Origin: a virus
Virus record (IMG/VR): IMGVR_UViG_3300036766_000512
Location: 1-45,608 of that record
Direction: 5' to 3' (one strand)
Length of the DNA stretch: 45,608 bases
The translations under genes and the position numbers were made by a program. The notes under the pieces are model-generated. The model did not search any database, was not told the DNA's origin, and saw nothing but the letters and a program-made list of their open reading frames with translations. Positions 5,119-10,993 of the stretch are shown one piece after another; the first letter of the stretch is position 1; the number at the start of each line of letters is the position of its first letter.

Positions 5119-5600
5119 GCTCGGGAACCTCGGTGGTCGGAGTCGGGAGAGTCTATGTGGCGTGGTGCGCCGATCAGGCCCGTAACGGCGCCCACAATAT
5201 ACCGTTCGGCGTCGTCGTACTCCTCGGGGCAGGTAAATGTATCCACATAATGCCTGAGCCCGCGAATGGTGTTCAAGAGCTGTTCAGGTTTCACGGCCTG
5301 TTCTTTCATAGTCCGCTCGGCTATTAAAAGAGCCTTTTCCGCCTCCACCTCGGACAGGGCGGCGAAGGCTCGTTGCAAGTCGGCGCCATAGATGACGAGA
5401 CACTTCGGAGCCTTGTCAATCGGCCCAGCCCAAACGCCGGGAAGGATGCCCTGAGCGATAGCGTCCAGCGTCCTCCGCAGTTCCCCCAACGGGTGCGGGG
5501 TGGGAACGGCCCCACTCGGTATTGCCTCCGGAAAACAGTATCCATTCCATGCCATTGCGGTCCTGGGCTCCGGCTCCCCCTCCCGGCGCTCGTCCGTCAT
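5115..5600 (-). CDS. Hypothetical protein (161 aa)
   Basis: Start set at ATG 5600 because it forms an ATGA overlap with the previous gene; a second ATG two codons upstream is possible. Middle region is helical with a coiled-coil-like stretch (ALSEVEAEKALLIAERTMKEQ), followed by CPEEYDDAERYIVGAVTGL. No family recognised. Position in an unbroken chain of overlapping genes supports expression. Confidence 0.6.
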   Translation of the reverse strand: MTDERREGEPEPRTAMAWNGYCFPEAIPSGAVPTPHPLGELRRTLDAIAQGILPGVWAGPIDKAPKCLVIYGADLQRAFAALSEVEAEKALLIAERTMKEQAVKPEQLLNTIRGLRHYVDTFTCPEEYDDAERYIVGAVTGLIGAPRHIDSPDSDHRGSRA

Positions 5601-5884
5601 GGGCATGTTCCCTCCGAGGGCGGGGCGGGCTTGACGACGGTGCGTGTGCCACCCGTCCCATGCTCAAACGACATCCCAAGCGCCTGTTCCGCGTCGTGGC
5701 TGGGCGGATGGGTGGTAACCGGCTCTTCGGGTGACGGCTCGTGCATTGGGCATCGCTGTCCACAGGTACATACCTGATACCACCACGTTGTTGCCGCCTC
5801 GGTTGGCGGATCAATCTGATACCACGACGTTGTCGCTGCTCTGGTCGGCGGCTCAATTGGTCCACCGAGATCACCGTCGGTCAT
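5597..5884 (-). CDS. Hypothetical protein with internal duplication (95 aa)
   Basis: ATG 5884 overlaps the upstream TGA (ATGA). Near the N-terminus two copies of a 14-residue unit follow each other (EPPTRAATTSWYQ, then DPPTEAATTWWYQ), then a CTCGQRCPMH cysteine motif that may bind metal. The C-terminal half is proline- and threonine-rich and probably disordered. Function unknown. Confidence 0.55.
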   Translation of the reverse strand: MTDGDLGGPIEPPTRAATTSWYQIDPPTEAATTWWYQVCTCGQRCPMHEPSPEEPVTTHPPSHDAEQALGMSFEHGTGGTRTVVKPAPPSEGTCP

Positions 5885-6270
5885 GTCGCCTCTCCCCCGG
5901 AGGGAGCCCCATGCACCGGGCATTGCGAGGTGTCCCGCGTGGTCTGACCTCCAGCGGTCCATGTCGAGCAGCCGCACCCGGACGGAGCCGAACGGAAGAC
6001 GCCCCCGGAACGGTAGACGATGCGATCTCCCGCACCAACCGGGCCGATGTGGCCTTCGACTTCAACAAACGTCTCGGGGCCTTCCGCCACGTCGGCACTC
6101 GGCAGAAGTTCCCCTCGCCACCGTTCCGCATCCCGGTCCCGCGCCGCGAGCAGGGACTCGACGTAGACGATGAGCCCGTGGCTGTCGTAGTGTGCCTCGA
6201 CGAATTGCCGCAACCGCTCCCGTTCCTCCGGGGTGAGCGACGGGCGAGGCAGGGCGTTGGGGAGGCTCAT
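5881..6270 (-). CDS. Hypothetical protein with C-terminal Cys motif (129 aa)
   Basis: ATG 6270 overlaps the stop of the Ala-rich gene (ATGA). N-terminal helix (SLTPEERERLRQFVEAHYDSH), central mixed region, and a C-terminal cluster SGCGCSTW with CPVHG. Similar Cys/His tails occur in its downstream neighbour, so the two may be related in function. No family recognised. Confidence 0.55.
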   Translation of the reverse strand: MSLPNALPRPSLTPEERERLRQFVEAHYDSHGLIVYVESLLAARDRDAERWRGELLPSADVAEGPETFVEVEGHIGPVGAGDRIVYRSGGVFRSAPSGCGCSTWTAGGQTTRDTSQCPVHGAPSGGEAT

Positions 6271-6944
6271 GCGGCACCGCAGAGATGTTGGGTGGGGGGC
6301 GCGGGGAGCAGTCCGTCGTCGTAGGCGCGGAGCCGGGCACCTTGCCAGTCGCGCTCCGCCACCCAACTCGCCGCCTCCGCCACCCAACTCGCCGCCTCCG
6401 TCACCCCACTCGCCCACCTCGCCACACTCGCCCACCTCGCCGCCTCCTCCGCCGCGTACCCCGCCGCCTCCGCCGCCCACCCCGCCGCCCTCGCCACCGC
6501 CTTCGCCGCCCTCGCCGCCGCCACCGCCCCACTCGCGCCACTCACCCAACCCGCCCCCCTCGCCGCCTCCGCCCTCGCCGCCTCCGCCATCCGGGTGCGT
6601 GCCGTGGTGAGGTTGCCGGGGGCGCCGAGTTGAATAGCGGCGTACTGTCGTGCCGCCTCGATTGCCAGCCGGGGGCGGGGGTCGGTGGGGTGTCGTTGTT
6701 CGTAGAGGTGCAGGACGTGCTCGGCGCAGTCGGCGGCGAACAGCCGGGCAATGGGGGCGTCGTCGCCGAGCACCCGTAGCGCCCAGGTCGCGTGATCGAG
6801 GCCGTTACTGTCGAGGATGTGGGCGAGCGGAAACGGGGTGTTGAGATCGAGCCCTGGGAGGGAATCCCGGAGGATGCGCCATCCCTCGACGCAGGGACCA
6901 TGCGCCTTGATGGCGGCGAGCGTGGTAGTGAGGGGCGTGGTCAT
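6267..6944 (-). CDS. Ala-rich repeat protein of phage accessory regions
   Basis: 225 aa; ATG 6944 overlaps the preceding TGA (ATGA), so the longer in-frame reading up to 7154 is rejected. Residues 1-105 hold a conserved-looking head (MTTPLTTTLAAIKAHGPCVEGW, then ILDSNGLDHATWALR) that I recall from many phage and bacterial hypothetical proteins. The rest is a repeat tract of AAxxAxWxAE-like units (AASWVAEAASWVAE) that would form long helices with periodic tryptophans. The DNA is correspondingly repetitive at 6370-6590. Function unknown. Confidence 0.65.
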   Translation of the reverse strand: MTTPLTTTLAAIKAHGPCVEGWRILRDSLPGLDLNTPFPLAHILDSNGLDHATWALRVLGDDAPIARLFAADCAEHVLHLYEQRHPTDPRPRLAIEAARQYAAIQLGAPGNLTTARTRMAEAARAEAARGAGWVSGASGAVAAARAAKAVARAAGWAAEAAGYAAEEAARWASVARWASGVTEAASWVAEAASWVAERDWQGARLRAYDDGLLPAPPTQHLCGAA

Positions 6945-7171
6945 GGGGTATCCGCTCTCGCTTGCGCCTCGGCGCGGGCCAGCACGGTGTCGTGGGTGGG
7001 GGTCAAGTCCTCGATCCGGCGCCACACGCCGCGCCCGGTGGTGTCGGCGCAGGCGCACCAAGCACAGAGTCCAACCGCCCCGTTGTCGAGCAACCCCCCG
7101 TAGCGATCCACACGGGTTCCCGTATGGGTCGCGGGGTCGGCGCACTCGCAGCACAGCGTTGGGTCCGTCAC
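6941..7171 (-). CDS. Small Cys-rich protein (76 aa)
   Basis: GTG start in a GTGA overlap with the gene before it. CCECADPATH near residue 7 and CAWCACAD near residue 36 give two pairs of cysteines, consistent with a small zinc-binding fold. The C-terminal half is helical. No family recognised. Confidence 0.58.
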   Translation of the reverse strand: MTDPTLCCECADPATHTGTRVDRYGGLLDNGAVGLCAWCACADTTGRGVWRRIEDLTPTHDTVLARAEAQARADTP

Positions 7172-7365
7172 GGGAGAGCCCCTTTGTAGGTTGCTATATG
7201 GTAGCGAGTCTCTGGTGCGTCCGCAAGAGTCGAGTTGTTGGACAGTTGGAGCACGGCGTAGCGAAACAGGGTCGGCCAGCCGGGGAACGGGTGTGGTGCG
7301 CGGCGCAGAATGTCCGCCAGGGTGTCCGCCATGTCGGTGAGTGCGTCACGGTCGGCGCGGGTCAT
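7168..7365 (-). CDS. Small hypothetical protein (65 aa)
   Basis: ATG 7365, 13 bases after the upstream stop; its TGA overlaps the next GTG. Helical N-terminus (RADRDALTDMADTLADILRRA), then a hydrophobic FRYAVLQLS segment. No domain recognised. Confidence 0.55.
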   Translation of the reverse strand: MTRADRDALTDMADTLADILRRAPHPFPGWPTLFRYAVLQLSNNSTLADAPETRYHIATYKGALP

Positions 7366-7378
7366 GGGGTGTCGGCTC

Positions 7379-7546
7379 CTACCGTTCGAGAAAGAGACAG
7401 GCCCACCGGCCCAGCCACCGGGGATCGGTGGGGCGGAGAATGGCGATGATGCGCCAGCCCTGCGCTTGCAGCTCGCGGCACCGGGCGCGGAACTGGCCGG
7501 GCCAGTTGAACGGGATGAACCGTTTGCTTTCGATGCGGCGGGTCAT
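7379..7546 (-). CDS. Small basic hypothetical protein (55 aa)
   Basis: ATG 7546 overlaps the previous TGA (ATGA). The sequence starts MTRRIESKRFIPFNWPGQ and contains CRELQAQGWRIIAIL and a Trp-rich end. Net basic, single compact domain. No family recognised; overlap with its neighbour supports it. Confidence 0.58.
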   Translation of the reverse strand: MTRRIESKRFIPFNWPGQFRARCRELQAQGWRIIAILRPTDPRWLGRWACLFLER

Positions 7547-7749
7547 GGGGTGACCGTGAGCCCGTCCGCCTGCATCCCGTTGACGAGGTTATCGACGTGG
7601 CGGGGCTCACACGCGAACGCCCCGCCGAACCATTGCCAATCCTCCAGGCCAACATTGGTGGCGACCCACGCGACCGCTCGACGGGTCACTGGCTCAACCA
7701 TGACCACGCTTCCGTTGTTGTGGATATGAACATCTGGCTTGCGCTTCAT
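7543..7749 (-). CDS. Small conserved phage-type protein (68 aa)
   Basis: ATG 7749 has a GGAG seven bases upstream inside the conserved 52-bp leader (7756-7806), so it is probably the first gene of a transcript. The pattern NNGSVVMVEPVTRRAVAWV, WQWFGGAFACEPRH and GMQADGLTVTP resembles a short protein family I recall from phages and bacteria near DUF and toxin-antitoxin-like accessory genes. Function unknown. Confidence 0.62.
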   Translation of the reverse strand: MKRKPDVHIHNNGSVVMVEPVTRRAVAWVATNVGLEDWQWFGGAFACEPRHVDNLVNGMQADGLTVTP

Positions 7750-7755
7750 GGTCTC

Positions 7756-7806
7756 GCTCCGGGTTCAGGTGATACTGCCTCCCACGCAACCGCCGTGCCG
7801 TAGGTC
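7756..7806 (-). promoter_or_regulatory. Conserved leader element, copy A
   Basis: About 51 bp before the gene at 7543-7749 that match, with one or two single-base gaps, copy B at 9617-9668. The 15 bases nearest the gene and the 14 at the far end are near-identical, and both copies end exactly 6 bases before an ATG. Both carry the GGAG Shine-Dalgarno. No clear -35/-10 pair is seen; a promoter plus 5'UTR is likely. A 27-codon ORF (7746-7829) overlaps it but lacks an SD. Confidence 0.55.
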
Positions 7807-7829
7807 ACGGCATAGTCAAGTGCTTTCAT

Positions 7830-8206
7830 GGGAACGGGTTGCCGTCGTAAGCTGACGTGCGTCCATGCGGACCGTGGCGGGATTCCAACAACAGGTGAGG
7901 CGGAAAAGCAGCAGTTGGAGTTGTGTCGGGGTGTTTCACACTGCCACGTTACACGGTTGTTACATTCCCTGTATGCTTGGGGCACTTGACAAGCACAATA
8001 TCCCCCCCCCATAATCCCCCCCCTCTCGCGCAGCGGTGGCCCAGCGCTCCCCTGAGCACGGGCCAGCCGCAAGCGCACTCCCTCGGGACTCCTATTGAAC
8101 GGCTTCCAGAATCCTACCTATCTCCACGACGTTTCAGAACGTTTCAACGCACCCGCCCTTGTCTCACGCGCTGACCCTGCCCCGGTATCCACAGTGGGAT
8201 AGTCCG
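7830..8206. other. Gene-free gap with homopolymer C runs
   Basis: No convincing gene on either strand. It holds a + strand TTGACA (7986-7991), 18-bp spacer and CATAAT (8010-8015) embedded between C9 (8002-8010) and C8 (8016-8023). It also holds a direct repeat of ACGTTTCA at about 8129-8147. The promoter-like sequence points right, antisense to the LPD29-like gene. Confidence 0.5.
7986..8015 (+). promoter_or_regulatory. Possible rightward promoter in a C-rich gap
   Basis: TTGACA, 18-bp spacer, CATAAT. The sequence GGCACTTGACAA (7981-7992) also occurs at 16251-16262 before the scaffold gene. Nothing coding follows on this strand, so any transcript would be an antisense or small RNA. Weak evidence. 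Confidence 0.3.
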
Positions 8207-8710
8207 TCATCCGGGTTGACGCTGAAACCTGGTCGCGTCGCAGGACGCTTGATGAATTGCGGTATACCAACAGAGCTTGACGTCCGGGCGAATGTTCTCG
8301 TTTCCCCGATGGTTTGCCACGTCGTAGCCCCGCCCGGAGGTGGTGACGATCTCAGGGACTGGGCCACACCCGCCCCAGTACGCCGCCACTTGGGCCACGC
8401 ACCGCCGCGCCAGCTCCGGGGACACCGTGCGCGAGACCATGACGTACCGTAGGCCGGTCCCTCTCCCGTCAGGCAGGACATTATCCTTTTGATAGGTGGA
8501 ATCGGTCATTCCGTCGAACCCCTCCCCGGCAAAGGCGTCCGAGAGTTCCCGCACGGCTGTCTCAGACGGCCCGTCCACCCAGGACACGTCAACGGACCCG
8601 TAGCCAGTGCCCCGGTGCATCCGTACCGAGAACGCCGTCGCGGGAAATGCCGCCCGGAGCGCGGCCTTCAGAATTTTCGCTGACTCGGGGGCGGGGGCGC
8701 GGTCAGTCAT
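8207..8710 (-). CDS. LPD29-like domain protein
   Basis: 167 aa. The start of the sequence (SAKILKAALRAAFPATAFSVR, then GSVDVSWVDGPSETAVRELSDAF and FDGMTD) matches my memory of LPD29, a domain found in large polyvalent and small accessory phage proteins. The C-terminal half is unrecognised and includes RYVMVSRTVSPELARRCV. The ATG at 8710 lies inside the 3' end of the upstream gene. Biochemical role unknown; accessory or anti-defence roles proposed for polyvalent proteins are inference here. Confidence 0.68.
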   Translation of the reverse strand: MTDRAPAPESAKILKAALRAAFPATAFSVRMHRGTGYGSVDVSWVDGPSETAVRELSDAFAGEGFDGMTDSTYQKDNVLPDGRGTGLRYVMVSRTVSPELARRCVAQVAAYWGGCGPVPEIVTTSGRGYDVANHRGNENIRPDVKLCWYTAIHQASCDATRFQRQPG

Positions 8711-8903
8711 GGGACACTAGCCCCCCGACGCCGGACAGACGGTACCGCCCAACATCGTTCCCGTTGAGGTCAAACACGGTTTCCCATCCGGTGTATGGGG
8801 TGTATCGCTCCAGGTCTTTGGCAATCGTGCGGAGAATCCGGGCCACCTCCTCGGGTGCATCCTCAAACGCTGCGTTGTCGGTGTCGATGCGTAGCTGAAA
8901 CAT
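8703..8903 (-). CDS. Small conserved phage-type protein (66 aa)
   Basis: AGGAG eight bases before ATG 8903. Residues LRIDTDNAAFEDAPEEVARILRTIAKDLE and DLNGNDVGRYRL are the shape of a short family I recall from many phage accessory regions, often beside LPD29-type genes. It overlaps the next gene by 8 bases, so the pair is co-translated. Function unknown. Confidence 0.62.
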   Translation of the reverse strand: MFQLRIDTDNAAFEDAPEEVARILRTIAKDLERYTPYTGWETVFDLNGNDVGRYRLSGVGGLVSHD

Positions 8904-8948
8904 GATGCACGCTCCTGTGAGAGTGAAGTATCAGGCCTGCAAAGCGGT

Positions 8949-8967
8949 GGCGGGATTTGCACCCGCC
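8949..8967. other. GC-rich hairpin between genes
   Basis: GGCGGG, loop ATTTGCA, CCCGCC: a six-bp perfect stem with a 7-base loop in the 88-bp gap after the beta-helix gene. On the minus strand it resembles a tRNA T-arm, but no full tRNA can be folded. It could slow transcription; no U-tract follows. Confidence 0.35.
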
Positions 8968-8991
8968 CGGCACCAGGCCCGCCTACCGCGC

Positions 8992-9366
8992 CTAGGCAGT
9001 CACGACGGCGCGGGGTGCCACGCTGGCGCCCGCTCTCACGCTGGCGGTCGCTCTCACGACGGCCCTCTTCCCCACGGTGGCGCCCACACCCACGACGGCC
9101 CTCTCCCCCACGACGGCCCTCTTCCCCACGAAGGCGCCCGCTCCCACGGTGGCGCCCACCCCCACGACGGCCCTCTTCCCCACGAAGGCGTACCCTCTTA
9201 CGACGGCGTACTCTCCCACGGTGGCGCCCCGCTCCACGACGGCGTCCCGCTCCACGTTGGCGTACTTCCCCACGAAGGCGCCCGCTCCCACGCTGGCCCA
9301 CGCCCCCACGCTGGCGGTCGGGTGGATAAAGGCGGTCGGGTGGACTGTGGCGGTCGGATCAATCAT
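8992..9366 (-). CDS. Hexapeptide-repeat left-handed beta-helix protein
   Basis: 124 aa, ATG 9366 preceded by AGAGGGTAAGG. After MIDPTATVHPTAFIHPTAS the protein is nearly all hexapeptides of the form [V/A]G.[G/K]A.V (AFVGKRAVVGVGATVG), the signature of left-handed parallel beta-helices as in acyltransferase domains. About 18 hexads make roughly six coils. The DNA has an 18-bp period to match. No acyltransferase catalytic His or extra domain is visible, so a structural, binding or mimicry role is as likely as enzymatic activity. Confidence 0.8.
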   Translation of the reverse strand: MIDPTATVHPTAFIHPTASVGAWASVGAGAFVGKYANVERDAVVERGATVGEYAVVRGYAFVGKRAVVGVGATVGAGAFVGKRAVVGERAVVGVGATVGKRAVVRATASVRAGASVAPRAVVTA

Positions 9367-9394
9367 GGCCTTACCCTCTTTCGTGAGTGTGAGC

Positions 9395-9610
9395 CTACCG
9401 GGCGAAGTGGGCTCCTGCCCCTTCGGATACCACGGCACGCCCCCGGAACGCAGGCAGGCCGGCAATGTGGTCTCGGACGGTGGCTTCCGTTGCCTGTTCC
9501 GTGAGCGGCAGGGGGAGCCACTCGGTACCGAAGAGATGAAAAACCTCTGCATCCGTTGGGTCGCGCATTTCCCAAGCGACTGCGGTGCGGCGGATCGATA
9601 GCGGGGCCAT
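9395..9610 (-). CDS. Small hypothetical protein (71 aa)
   Basis: ATG 9610, with GGAG seven bases upstream within leader copy B, so it is likely the first gene of the leftward early transcript. Residues MAPLSIRRTAVAWEMRD, FGTEWLPLPLTEQATEATV and VFRGR-like FRGRAVVS suggest a small alpha/beta domain. No family recognised. 28 bases separate it from the beta-helix gene. Confidence 0.55.
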   Translation of the reverse strand: MAPLSIRRTAVAWEMRDPTDAEVFHLFGTEWLPLPLTEQATEATVRDHIAGLPAFRGRAVVSEGAGAHFAR

Positions 9611-9616
9611 TGCCTT

Positions 9617-9668
9617 GCTCCGGGTTCAGGTTGATACCCCTCCCCTTGCAAGGCCCGTGCCGTAGGTC
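9617..9668 (-). promoter_or_regulatory. Conserved leader element, copy B
   Basis: Matches copy A (7756-7806): GCTCCGGGTTCAGGT next to the gene and CGTGCCGTAGGTC at the far side on the + strand. The same distance to the start codon and the same GGAG are kept. This copy contains the palindrome CCTTGCAAGG. A shared promoter or RNA leader is inferred. Confidence 0.55.
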
Positions 9669-9898
9669 GCAGAGAGCTAACCCGTTGTCCCGCCCCACCT
9701 TCCCACACGCCAGGCACCACATCGGGGCACCAACGCCACACTTCCGTTGTCACAATCCCGCAACACTCCACCACCAATCCCACTAATGGGACGGCAACCA
9801 CATCCCCTAACCGACGGTCAGGCACCAACATGAAGCAGTAGTAGTATGTACCACTACCCCGCTTACTCATCCTCGCACATTGCACGGACTCTCGCACC

Positions 9899-10060
9899 AT
9901 GCAAGAGCTACACCTAACCTCCTGCGGATACTGCAGTTACCCAGGGCTTGCATACTGCACGGTCTCAGGCAACCTGCACGGTGCCGCACAATGCCAGGTC
10001 ATTGCAGTGTGCGCTACCCCACCGGGAGACGATTCCGGTACCACCCGCACGACCGTGTGA
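9899..10060 (+). CDS. Possible small Cys-rich ORF (53 aa)
   Basis: ATG with no Shine-Dalgarno. The product would begin MQELHLTSCGYCSYPGLAYC and contain five or more cysteines, compatible with a small metal- or disulfide-stabilised peptide. Nothing else supports it, and it could be chance. Confidence 0.2.
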   Translation: MQELHLTSCGYCSYPGLAYCTVSGNLHGAAQCQVIAVCATPPGDDSGTTRTTV

Positions 10061-10164
10061 CTCCGGATACTCACTTCGTGTAAATGGCATTTTGGTGACT
10101 AGCGGGGTGGTGTGGAAGGAGTTATGGGGGGTTTGATTGAGAGGTACAGCGCCTACCGGGGGCT

Positions 10165-10191
10165 GGTTATGGGGATGAAAATCCCGTAACC
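10165..10191 (+). other. Stem-loop with GAAA tetraloop upstream of TerS
   Basis: GGTTATGGGGAT, GAAA, ATCCCGTAACC fold into an 11-bp stem with one U-G pair and one bulged G, closed by a GNRA tetraloop. It is followed by TTCCT, a poor U-tract. It could be an RNA leader, a weak terminator or part of a packaging region. Confidence 0.5.
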
Positions 10192-10446
10192 TTCCTGATC
10201 CGGTAGTGGTGGAGCGGTGTTCCTGATGTGTTGGGCCGGTTCGACCGCACGGCTTCGATCTGGGGGGCTCCGCTCGTGTGGCGGGCTGGTACCCCCGGAT
10301 GGGGTAGCTCCGTGGTCTGTGTTCGGCAGGCGATACCGGGGGGCTCGGTTCTCAGTCGCGCCCCGTGCAGACCGCCCAACGGGGATCAGGGCACCTGAAC
10401 GTCCTAGGTCGGGGAACGTATGTCGCGGTGGCCCCGGTGTCAACCC

Positions 10447-10475
10447 CTTGCGTTTCCCGTGAAACGTGGTATGTT
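10447..10475 (+). promoter_or_regulatory. TerS promoter candidate overlapping a parS-like palindrome
   Basis: TTGCGT (10448-10453), 16-bp spacer and TATGTT (10470-10475) would start transcription almost at the TerS ATG, giving a leaderless mRNA. The spacer contains GTTTCCCGTGAAAC, an inverted repeat matching 13 of 16 positions of TGTTTCACGTGAAACA. Both readings are inference from motif match. Confidence 0.4.
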
Positions 10476-10480
10476 GCCGC

Positions 10481-10993
10481 ATGCCTCGTCGAAAAACCCC
10501 TGCCACCGCCGTCCTGGTGCCGCTGTCGGAATCGCGGCGGCTGGAACAGAGCGTCCCCAACCGCCCGACCCACCCGACGTTCATTCCTGACTCGGTGGAG
10601 GACCCTCGCCTCACCGACATCTTGCAGGCGATTATGGAGGGAAAACGGGGGTTTGGCAAGGCGTGTGTGGCCCACGGCTTGAAGCCGTGTACGGTGCGGA
10701 CCTGGGCGATTCGGGATGTGCCGGACGGCTTTCGGGCCGCGTACAAAGAGGCCCGCCGGGTGGAGCAGGACGCCTTTGCGGAGGACATTCTGGAGATCGC
10801 CGCCGGGGAGAACCGCGAAGGCCGGGATACCGCCGGGGCCGTCTACCGCGACCAACTGGATGTGAAAACCCGCCAGTGGGTCATGGCCCGCCGTGCACCC
10901 GAGGATTTCGGGGATCGCGGGCCGGTGGACGAATCCGGCAAACCCGTGGCCCGGCAAGTCATCGTGATTGGCAACCAGTCCATCACCTTCTGA
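10481..10993 (+). CDS. terS: Terminase small subunit
   Basis: 170 aa from ATG 10481 (MPRRKTPATAV); an in-frame GTG at 10466 is less likely. TerS recognises phage DNA and hands it to the motor. A central helix-turn-helix-like region (DILQAIMEGKRGFGKACVAHGLKPCTVRTWAI, about 47-80) is followed by long oligomerisation helices (YKEARRVEQDAFAEDILEIA) and QLDVKTRQWVMARRAPEDFG, typical of small terminases. The stop overlaps the TerL start (TGATG). Confidence 0.85.
   Translation: MPRRKTPATAVLVPLSESRRLEQSVPNRPTHPTFIPDSVEDPRLTDILQAIMEGKRGFGKACVAHGLKPCTVRTWAIRDVPDGFRAAYKEARRVEQDAFAEDILEIAAGENREGRDTAGAVYRDQLDVKTRQWVMARRAPEDFGDRGPVDESGKPVARQVIVIGNQSITF

Larger units (their letters stand above)
9669..10480. 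other. Divergent non-coding region upstream of terminase
   Basis: About 0.8 kb between the leftward and rightward transcription blocks. No ORF has a good start plus coding look. Candidates are a 53-aa Cys-rich ORF (9899-10060) and a 21-aa ORF with AAGGAG two bases before its ATG (10124-10189). Structure includes a strong hairpin (10165-10191) and a parS-like palindrome (10447-10462). The location before TerS is where packaging signals are commonly found, but none can be proven here. Confidence 0.6.

Noticed and set aside
6267-7154. 295-aa version of the Ala-rich protein
   Set aside because: The extra 70 residues are antisense-frame reading of the upstream Cys-rich gene; ATG 6944 in an ATGA overlap is the natural start.
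7746-7829. 27-aa ORF overlapping leader A
   Set aside because: No SD before its ATG and no matching ORF in leader B; the conservation is at DNA level.
8938-8992. tRNA on the minus strand
   Set aside because: A T-arm-like hairpin and partial acceptor pairing exist, but there is no room for D and anticodon arms.
10217-10462. 81-aa + ORF upstream of TerS
   Set aside because: No SD, Arg/Gly/Pro-rich composition of a random high-GC frame, no overlap with neighbours.
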